In this document: positions 7,513 through 16,076 of the stretch, piece by piece
Layout: the number at the start of each line of letters is the position of its first letter
Position numbering within the stretch: the first letter of the stretch is position 1
NCBI GenBank assembly: GCA_030827165.1
Contig: JAURFB010000017.1
Span: 1 to 40,994 of the forward strand
Origin: Marivivens sp.
Lineage (GTDB): Bacteria > Pseudomonadota > Alphaproteobacteria > Rhodobacterales > Rhodobacteraceae
Length of the DNA stretch: 40,994 bases
Direction: 5' to 3'
Notes under the pieces: generated by a model
Databases searched by the model: none
What the model was told of the DNA's origin: nothing
The model's input: only the letters and a program-made list of their open reading frames with translations
Program-made: the position numbers and the translations under genes

Positions 7513-8814
7513 ATGCGACAGTTGGCCGGTCTTGTTCAGAGGTGGAAAAACGACGAAGGCGGCGGCATCGCGATCTTCGGTCTTTATATCTTCATGTCGA
7601 TCCTGATCATGGCCGGTCTCGCGATCGACATGTCCCACCTCATCACCTCTCGAACGAAGCTTCAGGTCGCGGCCGATACGGCCGCACATGCGGCCCTGTA
7701 CAACCGCGACACCAATTCGGCCGATGATTCCAAAGCCGCAGCGCTTGAGATCGCGGAGGCCTCGATGTCTTCAAGCCGCTATGGCGACGTCCTGAAGGTG
7801 ACCGACATTCACTTCGGCACCTACGATTTCACCGACAGCAGCTTTACAATCGACGAAAATTCGCGATCCGCCGTCCTGGTAACGACCAACCGGCTGGCGG
7901 CGCGCGCCAACCCGGTTTCCAGCTTCCTGCTTCAGTTCATCGGCTTTGCCCAATGGGATGTGTCGGTCGATTCCGTCTTCGTCACCTACCGGCACGCCTG
8001 CCTGCGCGAAGGGTTTGTGGCGGACGGGATCGTCGACATCCAGTCGAACAACGAATTCTGGAGCGGTTTCTGCATCCATTCGAACACTCACGTCGAACTG
8101 AACAGCAACAATACCTTCGAGGCCGGAACCATCGTGTCGATGCCCGAAGAGGAAGATATCGTCTTGCCGAATTCCGGCTGGCTAACCAACGACGGCCTGC
8201 GCGCAGCGCTGCACGAGGGCTCCTACGAGATGCGGCTGGTGCACAAGTTGCCGGACATCATCGCCAAGCTTTCGAATGCCGATTCCGAATATATCCCCAC
8301 CGGCATCAGCACGGCAGAGATCAGGCGCCTCAACGAGAACAAACTTGCCGCGGGTCGGCTTGAACTCGGCTATATCTATATTGCCAACTGTTCGGCCGGA
8401 ACACTTACGATCGACGCGACAACGGTCAGCAATGTTGTCCTCCTCACACCCTGCGCCATAACCTTTTCAAAAGGCACAATCCTTGAGAATGCGATCATCG
8501 TCTCGACCGACACCGGCGCCAGGTCAATCTATGCCCCTTCTGATCTCCAGGTCGGGCGTGACGACGATTGCGGGGCCGAAGGTGGCGTCAAGATCTTGAC
8601 CATGGGTAGCATGAAGTTCGCAGCCAATCTTGCCGTGTTCGGCAGCCAGCTGGTTGCAACCAACAATATCGAGTTTGCGGCCCGCGCCGAAGGTATCGAG
8701 GGTGCCTCGATGATTGCCGGCGGTCTGATCAGCGGAACGTCGAACATGTCGATGGGCTTCTGTGGCGACAACGTCGAAGGCTTTGAGGCCGAATATTTCC
8801 GCCTGGCGCTCTAG
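7513..8814 (+). CDS. TadG-like protein with long extracytoplasmic domain
   Basis: The 433-residue protein starts with a charged segment and a single hydrophobic helix (GGGIAIFGLYIFMSILIMAG). It continues with DMSHLITSRTKLQVAADTAA, the standard start of TadG/Flp-associated membrane proteins. From about residue 170 onward the sequence is rich in Asn, Ser, Gly and short hydrophobic strands (DGIVDIQSNN; NSNNTFEAGTIV; NIEFAARAEGIEGASMIAGG), which suggests stacked beta repeats exposed outside the cytoplasmic membrane. It has a few Cys residues in the outer part. The ATG is one base after the tadE-like stop. A role in pilus assembly or surface attachment is inferred from the family. Confidence 0.82.
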   Translation: MRQLAGLVQRWKNDEGGGIAIFGLYIFMSILIMAGLAIDMSHLITSRTKLQVAADTAAHAALYNRDTNSADDSKAAALEIAEASMSSSRYGDVLKVTDIHFGTYDFTDSSFTIDENSRSAVLVTTNRLAARANPVSSFLLQFIGFAQWDVSVDSVFVTYRHACLREGFVADGIVDIQSNNEFWSGFCIHSNTHVELNSNNTFEAGTIVSMPEEEDIVLPNSGWLTNDGLRAALHEGSYEMRLVHKLPDIIAKLSNADSEYIPTGISTAEIRRLNENKLAAGRLELGYIYIANCSAGTLTIDATTVSNVVLLTPCAITFSKGTILENAIIVSTDTGARSIYAPSDLQVGRDDDCGAEGGVKILTMGSMKFAANLAVFGSQLVATNNIEFAARAEGIEGASMIAGGLISGTSNMSMGFCGDNVEGFEAEYFRLAL

Positions 8815-8944
8815 CAGCCAGCGCGCTTTCCCGTCCAAGGTCGCTGCTGGAAAGTTTTTGTCGAAAAGCGGCGCATATTGGCGCTTTTGAAACGCTAGGT
8901 CTGGCTCCATAGTGGCAGTAGCCTGCTACGGGAGGAATGACTCG

Positions 8945-10198
8945 ATGCGCTATTCAGGCTTCAAGGTTTTCACAGAGGGCCTGACGGGCAACAAGGGCTG
9001 GAAGCCCGCCTGGCGCGATCCCGAGCCGAAATCCGAATACGATATCGTTCTGATCGGCGGTGGCGGACATGGCCTTTCGACCGCCTACTACCTCGCCAAG
9101 AACCACGGGCTGACCAAGATTGCGGTTCTCGAGAAGGGCTATATCGGTGGCGGCAACGTGGGCCGGAACACGACAATTGTCCGCGCCAACTATTTCCTGC
9201 CCGGGAATTCGGAATTCTACAGCCATTCGCTCAAACTCTGGGAGGGCCTCGAGTCCGAGTTGAACTACAACGTGATGCATTCGCAGCGCGGGCTGATCAA
9301 TCTGTGTCATTCCGATGGCCAGCGCGATGCCTTTGCCCGCCGGGGCAATGCGATGATCAATCAGGGCGATGACGCGATCCTTCTCGATCGCGAAGGTGTG
9401 CGTCAGCATCTGCCCTATCTCGATTTCGACAACATCCGGTTTCCCGTTTACGGCGGCCTCCTGCATCCGCGGGGCGGCACGGCGCGGCACGACGCGGTGG
9501 CCTGGGGCTATGCGCGCGGGGCGGACATGCGCGGTGTCGATCTGATCCAGAACTGTGAAGTGACCGGCATCGACCTAGAAGCCGGGCAGGTCCGCGGCGT
9601 GCGCACCTCGCGCGGGGTGATCCGCGCCAAGAAGGTGGCGATGGTTGCCGCTGGCCGGTCGGGGCAGGTCGCGGCGATGGCGGGGATGCGCCTGCCGATC
9701 GAGAGCCACATCTTGCAGGCTTTCGTGACCGAAGGCCTCAAGCCGGTGATCCACCATGTGGTCAGCTTCGGCATGGGGCACTTCTACATAAGCCAGTCCG
9801 ACAAGGGCGGCCTCGTCTTTGGCGGCGATCTCGATTTCTATTCCTCCTACGCCCAGCGCGGCAACCTGCCGATGAAAGAACACGTCATGGAAGCGGCGAT
9901 GACGCTGATGCCGATGATCGGCAAGGCGCGGGTGCTGCGGTCGTGGGGCGGGGTGATGGATATGTCGCCCGACGGCTCGCCCATAATCGACAAGACCCAT
10001 ATCGACGGTCTTTTCGTGAATTGCGGCTGGAACTACGGGGGCTTCAAGGCTGTGCCGGCCTCGGGTTGGGCCTATGCCCATCTGATCGCCACCGGCGAGC
10101 CGCATGAGACGGCAAAGCGTTTTCGGCTCGACCGCTTCCGCACCGGGCGCGGGATCATGGACGAAGAGGGCACCGGCTCTCAACACAACCTGCATTGA
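8945..10198 (+). CDS. soxB: sarcosine oxidase beta subunit
   Basis: The 417-residue protein is the FAD/FMN catalytic subunit of heterotetrameric sarcosine oxidase. The dinucleotide-binding motif DIVLIGGGGHGLSTAYYLAK is at about residues 33-52. LLHPRGGTARHDAVAWGYARGAD follows at 172-194 in family order; His174 there matches His173 of the mature enzyme, the covalent FMN site known in this family. The complex oxidises N-methylglycine to glycine and, with tetrahydrofolate, yields 5,10-methylene-THF and H2O2. GGGAGGA precedes the start. It heads the operon soxB-soxD-soxA-soxG. Confidence 0.95.
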   Translation: MRYSGFKVFTEGLTGNKGWKPAWRDPEPKSEYDIVLIGGGGHGLSTAYYLAKNHGLTKIAVLEKGYIGGGNVGRNTTIVRANYFLPGNSEFYSHSLKLWEGLESELNYNVMHSQRGLINLCHSDGQRDAFARRGNAMINQGDDAILLDREGVRQHLPYLDFDNIRFPVYGGLLHPRGGTARHDAVAWGYARGADMRGVDLIQNCEVTGIDLEAGQVRGVRTSRGVIRAKKVAMVAAGRSGQVAAMAGMRLPIESHILQAFVTEGLKPVIHHVVSFGMGHFYISQSDKGGLVFGGDLDFYSSYAQRGNLPMKEHVMEAAMTLMPMIGKARVLRSWGGVMDMSPDGSPIIDKTHIDGLFVNCGWNYGGFKAVPASGWAYAHLIATGEPHETAKRFRLDRFRTGRGIMDEEGTGSQHNLH

Positions 10199-10219
10199 GG
10201 GGGCGGCATTGTCGGATTT

Positions 10220-10241
10220 GAGTATTTTTGGCCAAAAGAAG
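10220..10241 (+). repeat. intergenic repeat motif, copy 1
   Basis: The sequence GAGTATTT, a short variable centre and CCAAAAGAA lies in the 57-bp soxB-soxD gap. A second copy with the same two halves lies at 35947-35969, after the RluA-family gene. Two copies in 41 kb of unrelated intergenic DNA suggest a dispersed genomic motif. Its function is unknown. Confidence 0.5.
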
Positions 10242-10255
10242 CGAGGGGCGCGGCA

Positions 10256-10516
10256 ATGAGGTTGATCTGTCCGCATTGCGGCGAGCGGGACCGGCGCGAA
10301 TTTACCTATCAGGGCGCGGCGGAGATCTTGGCGCGGCCATCGCCCGAGGTCGGGAATGACGACTGGGCGGATTACCTGCACCTGCGCGAGAACCCGGCCG
10401 GAGAGACGAAAGACATGTGGTATCACGACCCCTGCGGCGCCTGGATCGTCATGCACCGCGACACCGTGAGCCATGCGGTGCACGGCGGCGAGCTTGCCTC
10501 GGAGGTCCGCAAATGA
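10256..10516 (+). CDS. soxD: sarcosine oxidase delta subunit
   Basis: This 86-residue protein is the small zinc-binding subunit of the heterotetrameric enzyme. The zinc ligands expected for the family are visible: Cys5 and Cys8 (CPHC) and His57 plus Cys60 (HDPC). The delta subunit bridges the alpha and beta subunits and has no catalytic role of its own. Its stop overlaps the start of soxA in an ATGA arrangement, so translation is probably coupled. Confidence 0.95.
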   Translation: MRLICPHCGERDRREFTYQGAAEILARPSPEVGNDDWADYLHLRENPAGETKDMWYHDPCGAWIVMHRDTVSHAVHGGELASEVRK

Positions 10517-13443
10517 GGATCGAAGGCAGGGGGCTTGTTGATGCCTCGAAGACGGTTTCATTCTCCTTCGACGGGCGCATGGTAACGGGCGCCGAGGGCG
10601 ATACGGTCGCCTCGGCACTATTGGCGAATGATATCCGCCTGGTCGCGCGGTCGTTCAAGTATCACCGCCCGCGCGGCATTCTGACGTCGGGCAGCGAGGA
10701 GCCGAATGCTCTGGTGACGACGGGTTCGGGCGCAGGGGCCGAGCCGAACGTGCGGGCGACGATGATCGAGGTTCATGAGGGGCTTGTGGTGCGTAGCCAG
10801 AACCGCTGGCCGAGCCTTGGGTTTGATGTGTTGTCGATCAACGATCTGGCGGCGCCGTTCTTTGGCGCGGGTTTCTACTACAAGACCTTCATGTGGCCCC
10901 GCGCGTTCTGGGAGGGGCTCTATGAGCCGCTGATCCGCCGCGCGGCGGGGCTGGGGGCGCTGTCGGGCAGGAATAACGAGGATCGTTACGAGCGGGCCCA
11001 TGCTTTTTGCGATCTTGTGGTGATCGGCGCGGGGCCTGCGGGCCTCATGGCCGCGCTGACGGCGGCGCGGGCCGGGGCGGATGTGATCCTGGCCGACGAA
11101 GACAGCCGGATGGGTGGGCGGATGCTGGCCGAGGCGGAAGAGATCGACGGCAAGCCGGGGCATGTCTGGGTCGCGGACGCGGTCGCCGAGCTTGCGGGCA
11201 TGGAGAATGTGCGCCTGATGCCGCGCACTACCGTGACCGGCGCCTATGATCAGGGCACCTATGGCGCGCTGGAGCGGGTCGGGCTGCACAAAGCAGCCGG
11301 CGGGCATCTGCCGCGCGAATGTTTCTGGCGGATCGTCGCGCGGCGGTCGATCCTTGCGGCCGGCGCGCTGGAGAGGCCGATTGCGTTCCCCAACAACGAC
11401 CGGCCGGGCATCATGAACGCGGGCGCTGTTCGCGCCTATCTTAACCGCTGGGGCGTGGCCGCTGGCAAGAGCGTGGCTGTCTATGGCAATAACGACAGCG
11501 CGCATCAGACCGCACGGGACCTGATGGATGCAGGTGTCGAGGTTGTCGCGGTGATCGATAGCCGCAAGGACGCAGTGGTGGCGCTGGATGCGCCTGTCAT
11601 CACCGGCGGGCGCGTGACCGGGACCAAAGGGCGGCTCGGACTTGAGGAGATCACCGTCGTCTCTGACAACGGCGAACGGCAGATCAAGGCCGATTGCCTT
11701 GCCGTTTCTGGCGGCTGGAACCCGACGGTTCACCTTGCCTGCCATATGAACGGCAGGCCGGTCTGGGACGAGGCGATCCAGAGTTTCCTTCCCAAGCCGG
11801 GCATGATTCCGGGCATGGAGGCGGCGGGCGCCGCCAATGGCGCGTTTTCCACCGCGGGATGCCTTGCCGACGGAGAACGGGCGGGCATCGAGGCCGCAAA
11901 GGATCTTGGCAGGAAAGCTGCCAAGGCCAAGACGCCCAGGGCCAGCGAGGCCGCCTACCGCATCGAGCCGCTTTGGGTTGTCGAGGGCAAGGGCCGCCAA
12001 TGGCTCGATTTCCAGAATGACGTGACGGTCAAGGACGTGCGCCTTGCGGCCAAGGAAAACTACGCTTCGGTCGAGCATATGAAGCGCTATACCACGCAAG
12101 GCATGGCGCCCGATCAGGGCAAGAACTCGAACGTCGCGGCGCTGGCGGTTCTGGCAGATGCCACGGGGCGGGGCATCCCCGAGACGGGAACGACAACCTA
12201 CCGCCCGCCCTTCGTGCCGGTCTCGATCGCGGCGATGGGGGCCGGGGCGCAGGGCAAAGGCTTTGCCCCGCAGCGGTTTACCACCTCGCATAACGCCAGC
12301 GTCGAGCGCGGCGCGCCGATGATCGAGGCGGGGATGTGGTATCGCCCCTCCTATTTCCCGCGCCCCGGCGAGACGACTTGGCGCCAAGCTTGCGACCGCG
12401 AGGTGACGATGGCGCGCGAGGCGGTGGGCATCTGTGATGTCTCGACCCTTGGCAAGATCGACGTGCAGGGGCCGGATGCGGCCGCTTTCCTCGATTTCGT
12501 CTATACCAACTCAATGTCGACCCTGCCGGTGGGCAAGGTTCGCTATGGGCTGATGCTCCGCGAGGACGGGCACGTCATGGACGACGGCACCTGCGCGCGG
12601 TTTGGCGCGGGGCATTTCGTCATCACTACGACAACCGCCGCCGCCGCGCTGGTGATGCGGCACCTTGAGTTTGTGGCGCAAGGTTTGCGGCCCGATCTTG
12701 ATGTTCAACTTGTTTCGGTGACCGAAGAATGGGCGCAGTTTGGCGTGGTCGGCCCCAAGAGCCGCGCGCTTTTGAACGACCTCCTTGATGCGCCGATCAG
12801 CGATGAGACGCTGCCCTACATGGGCCACCAGAGCATCAGCGTGTTGGGCGTCAAGGGGCGGCTGTTCCGCATCTCCTTCTCGGGCGAGCACGCCTACGAG
12901 ATCGCGGTGCCTGCCCGCTTTGGCGAGGCGCTTTATCGCGATCTGGTCGAGCGGGCCGAGATGCTGGGTGGCGGGGCTTACGGGATGGAGGCGCTCAACG
13001 TTCTTCGGATCGAGAAGGGCCATATCACGCACGCCGAAATTCATGGTCGGACAACGGCCTTCGACATCGGCTTCGACAGGATGATCAGCCGTAAGAAGGA
13101 TTGCATCGGCCAGAAGATGGCCGCGCGTGAGGGGATGATCGACGAGAGTCGAGAGCAGCTTGTCGGCCTTCGGCCAGTGGGCGAGGTAAAGCAACTTACC
13201 GCTGGCGCGCATCTCTTCATCGAGGATGCGCCGGCCACGCGCGAAAACGATCAGGGCTATGTCACCAGCGTGTGCTATTCGCCCACAGTGCAAAGCTTCC
13301 TTGGCCTTGGCTTTCTCAAGAACGGACGCGCGCGCTATGGTGAAAAGGTGCGCCTTGTCGATCATCTGCGGGGCGTCGAGGCGATTTGCGAGGTGGTGAA
13401 TCCAGTGTTCTTCGATCCCGAGGGAGGGCGTCTCCGTGGCTAA
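10513..13443 (+). CDS. soxA: sarcosine oxidase alpha subunit
   Basis: The 976-residue protein has the expected order of domains. An N-terminal ferredoxin-like part (VSFSFDGRMVTGAEGDTVASALLAND) comes first, then an NAD-binding domain (DLVVIGAGPAGLMAALTAARAG near residue 172) and a long C-terminal GcvT-like aminomethyltransferase region (from about 600) that binds tetrahydrofolate. The last region captures the formaldehyde-level carbon made at the beta subunit. Translation starts at the ATG that overlaps the soxD stop; an earlier in-frame ATG lies inside soxD. The stop overlaps the soxG start by eight bases. Confidence 0.95.
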   Translation: MRIEGRGLVDASKTVSFSFDGRMVTGAEGDTVASALLANDIRLVARSFKYHRPRGILTSGSEEPNALVTTGSGAGAEPNVRATMIEVHEGLVVRSQNRWPSLGFDVLSINDLAAPFFGAGFYYKTFMWPRAFWEGLYEPLIRRAAGLGALSGRNNEDRYERAHAFCDLVVIGAGPAGLMAALTAARAGADVILADEDSRMGGRMLAEAEEIDGKPGHVWVADAVAELAGMENVRLMPRTTVTGAYDQGTYGALERVGLHKAAGGHLPRECFWRIVARRSILAAGALERPIAFPNNDRPGIMNAGAVRAYLNRWGVAAGKSVAVYGNNDSAHQTARDLMDAGVEVVAVIDSRKDAVVALDAPVITGGRVTGTKGRLGLEEITVVSDNGERQIKADCLAVSGGWNPTVHLACHMNGRPVWDEAIQSFLPKPGMIPGMEAAGAANGAFSTAGCLADGERAGIEAAKDLGRKAAKAKTPRASEAAYRIEPLWVVEGKGRQWLDFQNDVTVKDVRLAAKENYASVEHMKRYTTQGMAPDQGKNSNVAALAVLADATGRGIPETGTTTYRPPFVPVSIAAMGAGAQGKGFAPQRFTTSHNASVERGAPMIEAGMWYRPSYFPRPGETTWRQACDREVTMAREAVGICDVSTLGKIDVQGPDAAAFLDFVYTNSMSTLPVGKVRYGLMLREDGHVMDDGTCARFGAGHFVITTTTAAAALVMRHLEFVAQGLRPDLDVQLVSVTEEWAQFGVVGPKSRALLNDLLDAPISDETLPYMGHQSISVLGVKGRLFRISFSGEHAYEIAVPARFGEALYRDLVERAEMLGGGAYGMEALNVLRIEKGHITHAEIHGRTTAFDIGFDRMISRKKDCIGQKMAAREGMIDESREQLVGLRPVGEVKQLTAGAHLFIEDAPATRENDQGYVTSVCYSPTVQSFLGLGFLKNGRARYGEKVRLVDHLRGVEAICEVVNPVFFDPEGGRLRG

Positions 13444-13978
13444 TCTCATCGCACGCAGCGCCTGCGCGGGGCTTCTTCCCGTCACCATCGGATCGGTCAC
13501 TCTGAGCGAGGTGAGGATTGACCAAATGGCATCGGTCGCGCCGTTCAAGGGCAAGGAGGCGATGGTTTCCGAGGCCCTCAAGGCGGCCTGCGGGATCGCT
13601 TTCCCCGCCCCTAACCGTACCACCTCGAAAGGGGCCGCGCGGGCGGTCTGGGCGGGGCAGGGGCGGGCCAATGTGATCGGCTGCGATCTGCCCGACCTGT
13701 CGGGCATGGCGGCGGTGACGGATCAGGCCGACGGCGTGGCCGCCGTGAAGATCGAAGGCGATGGCGCCGAGGCGGCGCTGGCGCGGCTCGTGCCGCTTGA
13801 CCTGCGCGCCGCGACTTTCAAGCGCGGCCATACGGCGCGGAGCCTTGTGAACCACATGACCGCTTCGATCTCGCGGCTTGGGCCCAAGTCGTTCGAGATC
13901 ATGGTCATGCGCTCGATGGCGCAGACGCTGGTGCATGAGCTGACCGAAGCGGCCGAGGGCGTTGCGGCGCGGGGCTGA
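13436..13978 (+). CDS. soxG: sarcosine oxidase gamma subunit
   Basis: The 180-residue protein is the gamma subunit, a GcvT-related non-catalytic component that packs against the alpha subunit. The GTG start sits inside the end of soxA, and GGGAGGG lies about ten bases upstream. Conserved family features include the C-terminal FEIMVMRSMAQTLVHELTEAA. It is the last sox gene; dnaG begins 46 bp later on the same strand. The folate and glycine genes (glyA, purU, folD) that accompany sox operons in some bacteria are not here. Confidence 0.92.
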   Translation: MANLIARSACAGLLPVTIGSVTLSEVRIDQMASVAPFKGKEAMVSEALKAACGIAFPAPNRTTSKGAARAVWAGQGRANVIGCDLPDLSGMAAVTDQADGVAAVKIEGDGAEAALARLVPLDLRAATFKRGHTARSLVNHMTASISRLGPKSFEIMVMRSMAQTLVHELTEAAEGVAARG

Positions 13979-14024
13979 CGCGCCGCGCCTTGCTATCGGA
14001 AAGGCCAAGGCGGATAGTGGCGAC

Positions 14025-15974
14025 ATGAGTCTGCCGCCCGGTTTTCTAGATGAGCTCAGAAATCGCCTGAGCCTCGCGCAAGTCGTGGGGCGAAAGGTCA
14101 TGTGGGATCAGCGCAAGTCCAATACCGGCAAGGGAGATTACTGGGCGCCGTGCCCGTTCCATCAGGAAAAGACCGCCTCTTTCCACGTCGATGACCGGAA
14201 GGGCTATTACTATTGCTTCGGATGCCATGCGAAGGGTGACGCGATCTCCTTCGTGCGCGAGACCGAAAACGTGACCTTTCCCGAGGCGATCGAAATTCTT
14301 GCCCGAGAAGCGGGAATGCCGATCCCCGAGCGCGATCCGCGTGCGCAGGAAAAGGCGGACCGGCGGAGCGAGTTGATCGACGTGATGGAACAGGCGGTGC
14401 AGTGGTATCGCCTGCAACTCAAGACCTCGGCCGCCGCCGAGGCGCGCGACTATCTCGCGCGTCGCGGGCTGTCGCCGGCCGCCCAAGACCGCTGGGATAT
14501 CGGCTTTGCGCCGCCCGGCTGGGAAAGCCTGCGCGAGGCGCTGGGGGCCAAGGGCATCTCGAACGATCTGATGCTCGAGGCGGGGCTCTCGAAGCCCTCC
14601 GACAAGGGCAAGGCGCCCTATGACACCTTCCGCAACCGGATCATGTTTCCGATCCGCGATGTGCGGGGCAAGGCTATTGCCTTCGGGGGCCGCGCGATGG
14701 ACCCTTCGGACAACGCAAAGTATCTGAACTCGCCAGAAACGCTCCTCTTCGACAAGGGCCGCGGCCTTTACAACCACGGCCCGGCGCGCGAGGCGGCGGG
14801 CAAGGGCCATCCGCTGATCGTGGCCGAAGGCTATATGGACGTGATCGCGCTCAGCGAGGCGGGCTTTCCCGCCGTCGTGGCCCCGCTTGGAACGGCGATC
14901 ACCGAAGACCAGCTGCGCCTGCTGTGGCGGATAGCGCCCGAGCCGGTGATCGCGCTTGATGGCGATACGGCGGGCCTTCGCGCCGCGATGCGGGCGATCG
15001 ACGTGGCGCTTCCACTCTTGGAGGCCGGCCAATCCTTGCGCTTTGCCTTGATGCCCGAAGGGCAAGACCCCGACGACTTGATCCGCGCCCAGGGCGCGGC
15101 CGCGATGCGCAAGGTGATCGAGGCGGCGATCCCGATGGTCGCGCTGTTGTGGCGGCGCGAGACGGAAGGCAAGGTCTATGACAGCCCCGAGCGCCGCGCC
15201 GCGCTTGACAAGGCGCTGCGGGAAAAGCTGCGGCTTATCAAAGACCTGTCGATCCGAAATCACTATGGCGAAGCGATCAAGGAGATGCGGGCCGAGCTTT
15301 TCGGTGCGCGCCGTCCCAAGAGCGCCGGCCCCTCGCGCGGGCCCTGGCAGAAAGGCCCCCAGGTTCTTTCAACGACAAAGTCCTCGGTGCTCGTTTCAGC
15401 CGAGGGGATCGAGGACCATCTTCGCGAGGCCGTGATTCTGGCGGCTATCTTGTCGACCCCGTCTGTCCTTGCCGATTTCGAGGGTGAGCTTGAACGCATG
15501 GAATCGGCTGAACCGACCCACCGTCAGCTGCGCGACGCGATCCTGCGGCACGCCCATGATGATGCAAGCGATCTGCGCGCGGCGGTTTCTGCCGATATCG
15601 GCGGGGACGTCCTTGAAAAGCTCTTTGGTCAGAACCATGTGGCTATCAGCCCCGCGGTGCGGCGTGCTGGCGATGTCGAGGTGGCACGGATGTGTCTTGC
15701 CGAGGAACTCGCCAAGCTCAACGCCCGCCGCAGCCTTCCGCGCGAGATTGCCGAAGCTGTCGAGGATCTGTCCGGCGTGGCCGATGAAGGGGTGACATGG
15801 CGGCTTGGTCAGGCGGCTTTGGCGCTTGACCGTGCCGGTCGGGGCAACAACGAAGACAAGACGGAATATGACACCGGCCCGAATGGCGCGAAAATGAAAC
15901 GTGATGAACGCGATGCCTTTGAACGCTTGCTCGACCAGATCAATTTCGGCAAGGGCGCAAGACGCAACAACTAG
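14025..15974 (+). CDS. dnaG: DNA primase
   Basis: The 649-residue protein has the three parts of bacterial primase. The N-terminal CHC2 zinc domain shows Cys43, His46, Cys64 and Cys67 (CPFHQEKTASFHV; YYYCFGC). The RNA polymerase/Toprim core contains VAEGYMDVIAL near residue 265 and ALDGDTAG near 310, which carry the metal-binding acidic residues. The C-terminal region binds the replicative helicase. It makes RNA primers at the replication fork. The ATG at 14025 (MSLPPGFLDELRNRLSL) is the family start; an upstream in-frame ATG overlaps soxG and is not used. Its neighbour rpoD follows 102 bp downstream, the usual dnaG-rpoD pair. Confidence 0.96.
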   Translation: MSLPPGFLDELRNRLSLAQVVGRKVMWDQRKSNTGKGDYWAPCPFHQEKTASFHVDDRKGYYYCFGCHAKGDAISFVRETENVTFPEAIEILAREAGMPIPERDPRAQEKADRRSELIDVMEQAVQWYRLQLKTSAAAEARDYLARRGLSPAAQDRWDIGFAPPGWESLREALGAKGISNDLMLEAGLSKPSDKGKAPYDTFRNRIMFPIRDVRGKAIAFGGRAMDPSDNAKYLNSPETLLFDKGRGLYNHGPAREAAGKGHPLIVAEGYMDVIALSEAGFPAVVAPLGTAITEDQLRLLWRIAPEPVIALDGDTAGLRAAMRAIDVALPLLEAGQSLRFALMPEGQDPDDLIRAQGAAAMRKVIEAAIPMVALLWRRETEGKVYDSPERRAALDKALREKLRLIKDLSIRNHYGEAIKEMRAELFGARRPKSAGPSRGPWQKGPQVLSTTKSSVLVSAEGIEDHLREAVILAAILSTPSVLADFEGELERMESAEPTHRQLRDAILRHAHDDASDLRAAVSADIGGDVLEKLFGQNHVAISPAVRRAGDVEVARMCLAEELAKLNARRSLPREIAEAVEDLSGVADEGVTWRLGQAALALDRAGRGNNEDKTEYDTGPNGAKMKRDERDAFERLLDQINFGKGARRNN

Positions 15975-15984
15975 GAAAAAACCC

Positions 15985-16040
15985 GGTGCGAGAGGTTGCG
16001 AATCCCCGCACCGCCAGATTGATTCGGGCAAAACGAATCA
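15985..16040 (+). promoter_or_regulatory. two stem-loops between dnaG and rpoD
   Basis: The 102-bp gap holds an imperfect long hairpin (GGTGCG at 15985-15990 pairing with CGCACC at 16007-16012). A perfect 7-bp inverted repeat follows, TGATTCG (16020-16026) and CGAATCA (16034-16040), and then another TGATTCGGATTCA-like stretch. Neither has a T tract, so readthrough with processing, or control of the rpoD leader, is more likely than termination. The repeats are seen; the role is inferred. Confidence 0.4.
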
Positions 16041-16076
16041 CTGATTCGGATTCAGGATATTTTTGAGGAGCCACTG

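Noticed and set aside
8812-8860. Terminator after the TadG-like gene
   Set aside because: The AGCAGC/GCTGCT pairing is short with a long loop, and the T run is not directly adjacent, so it cannot be supported.
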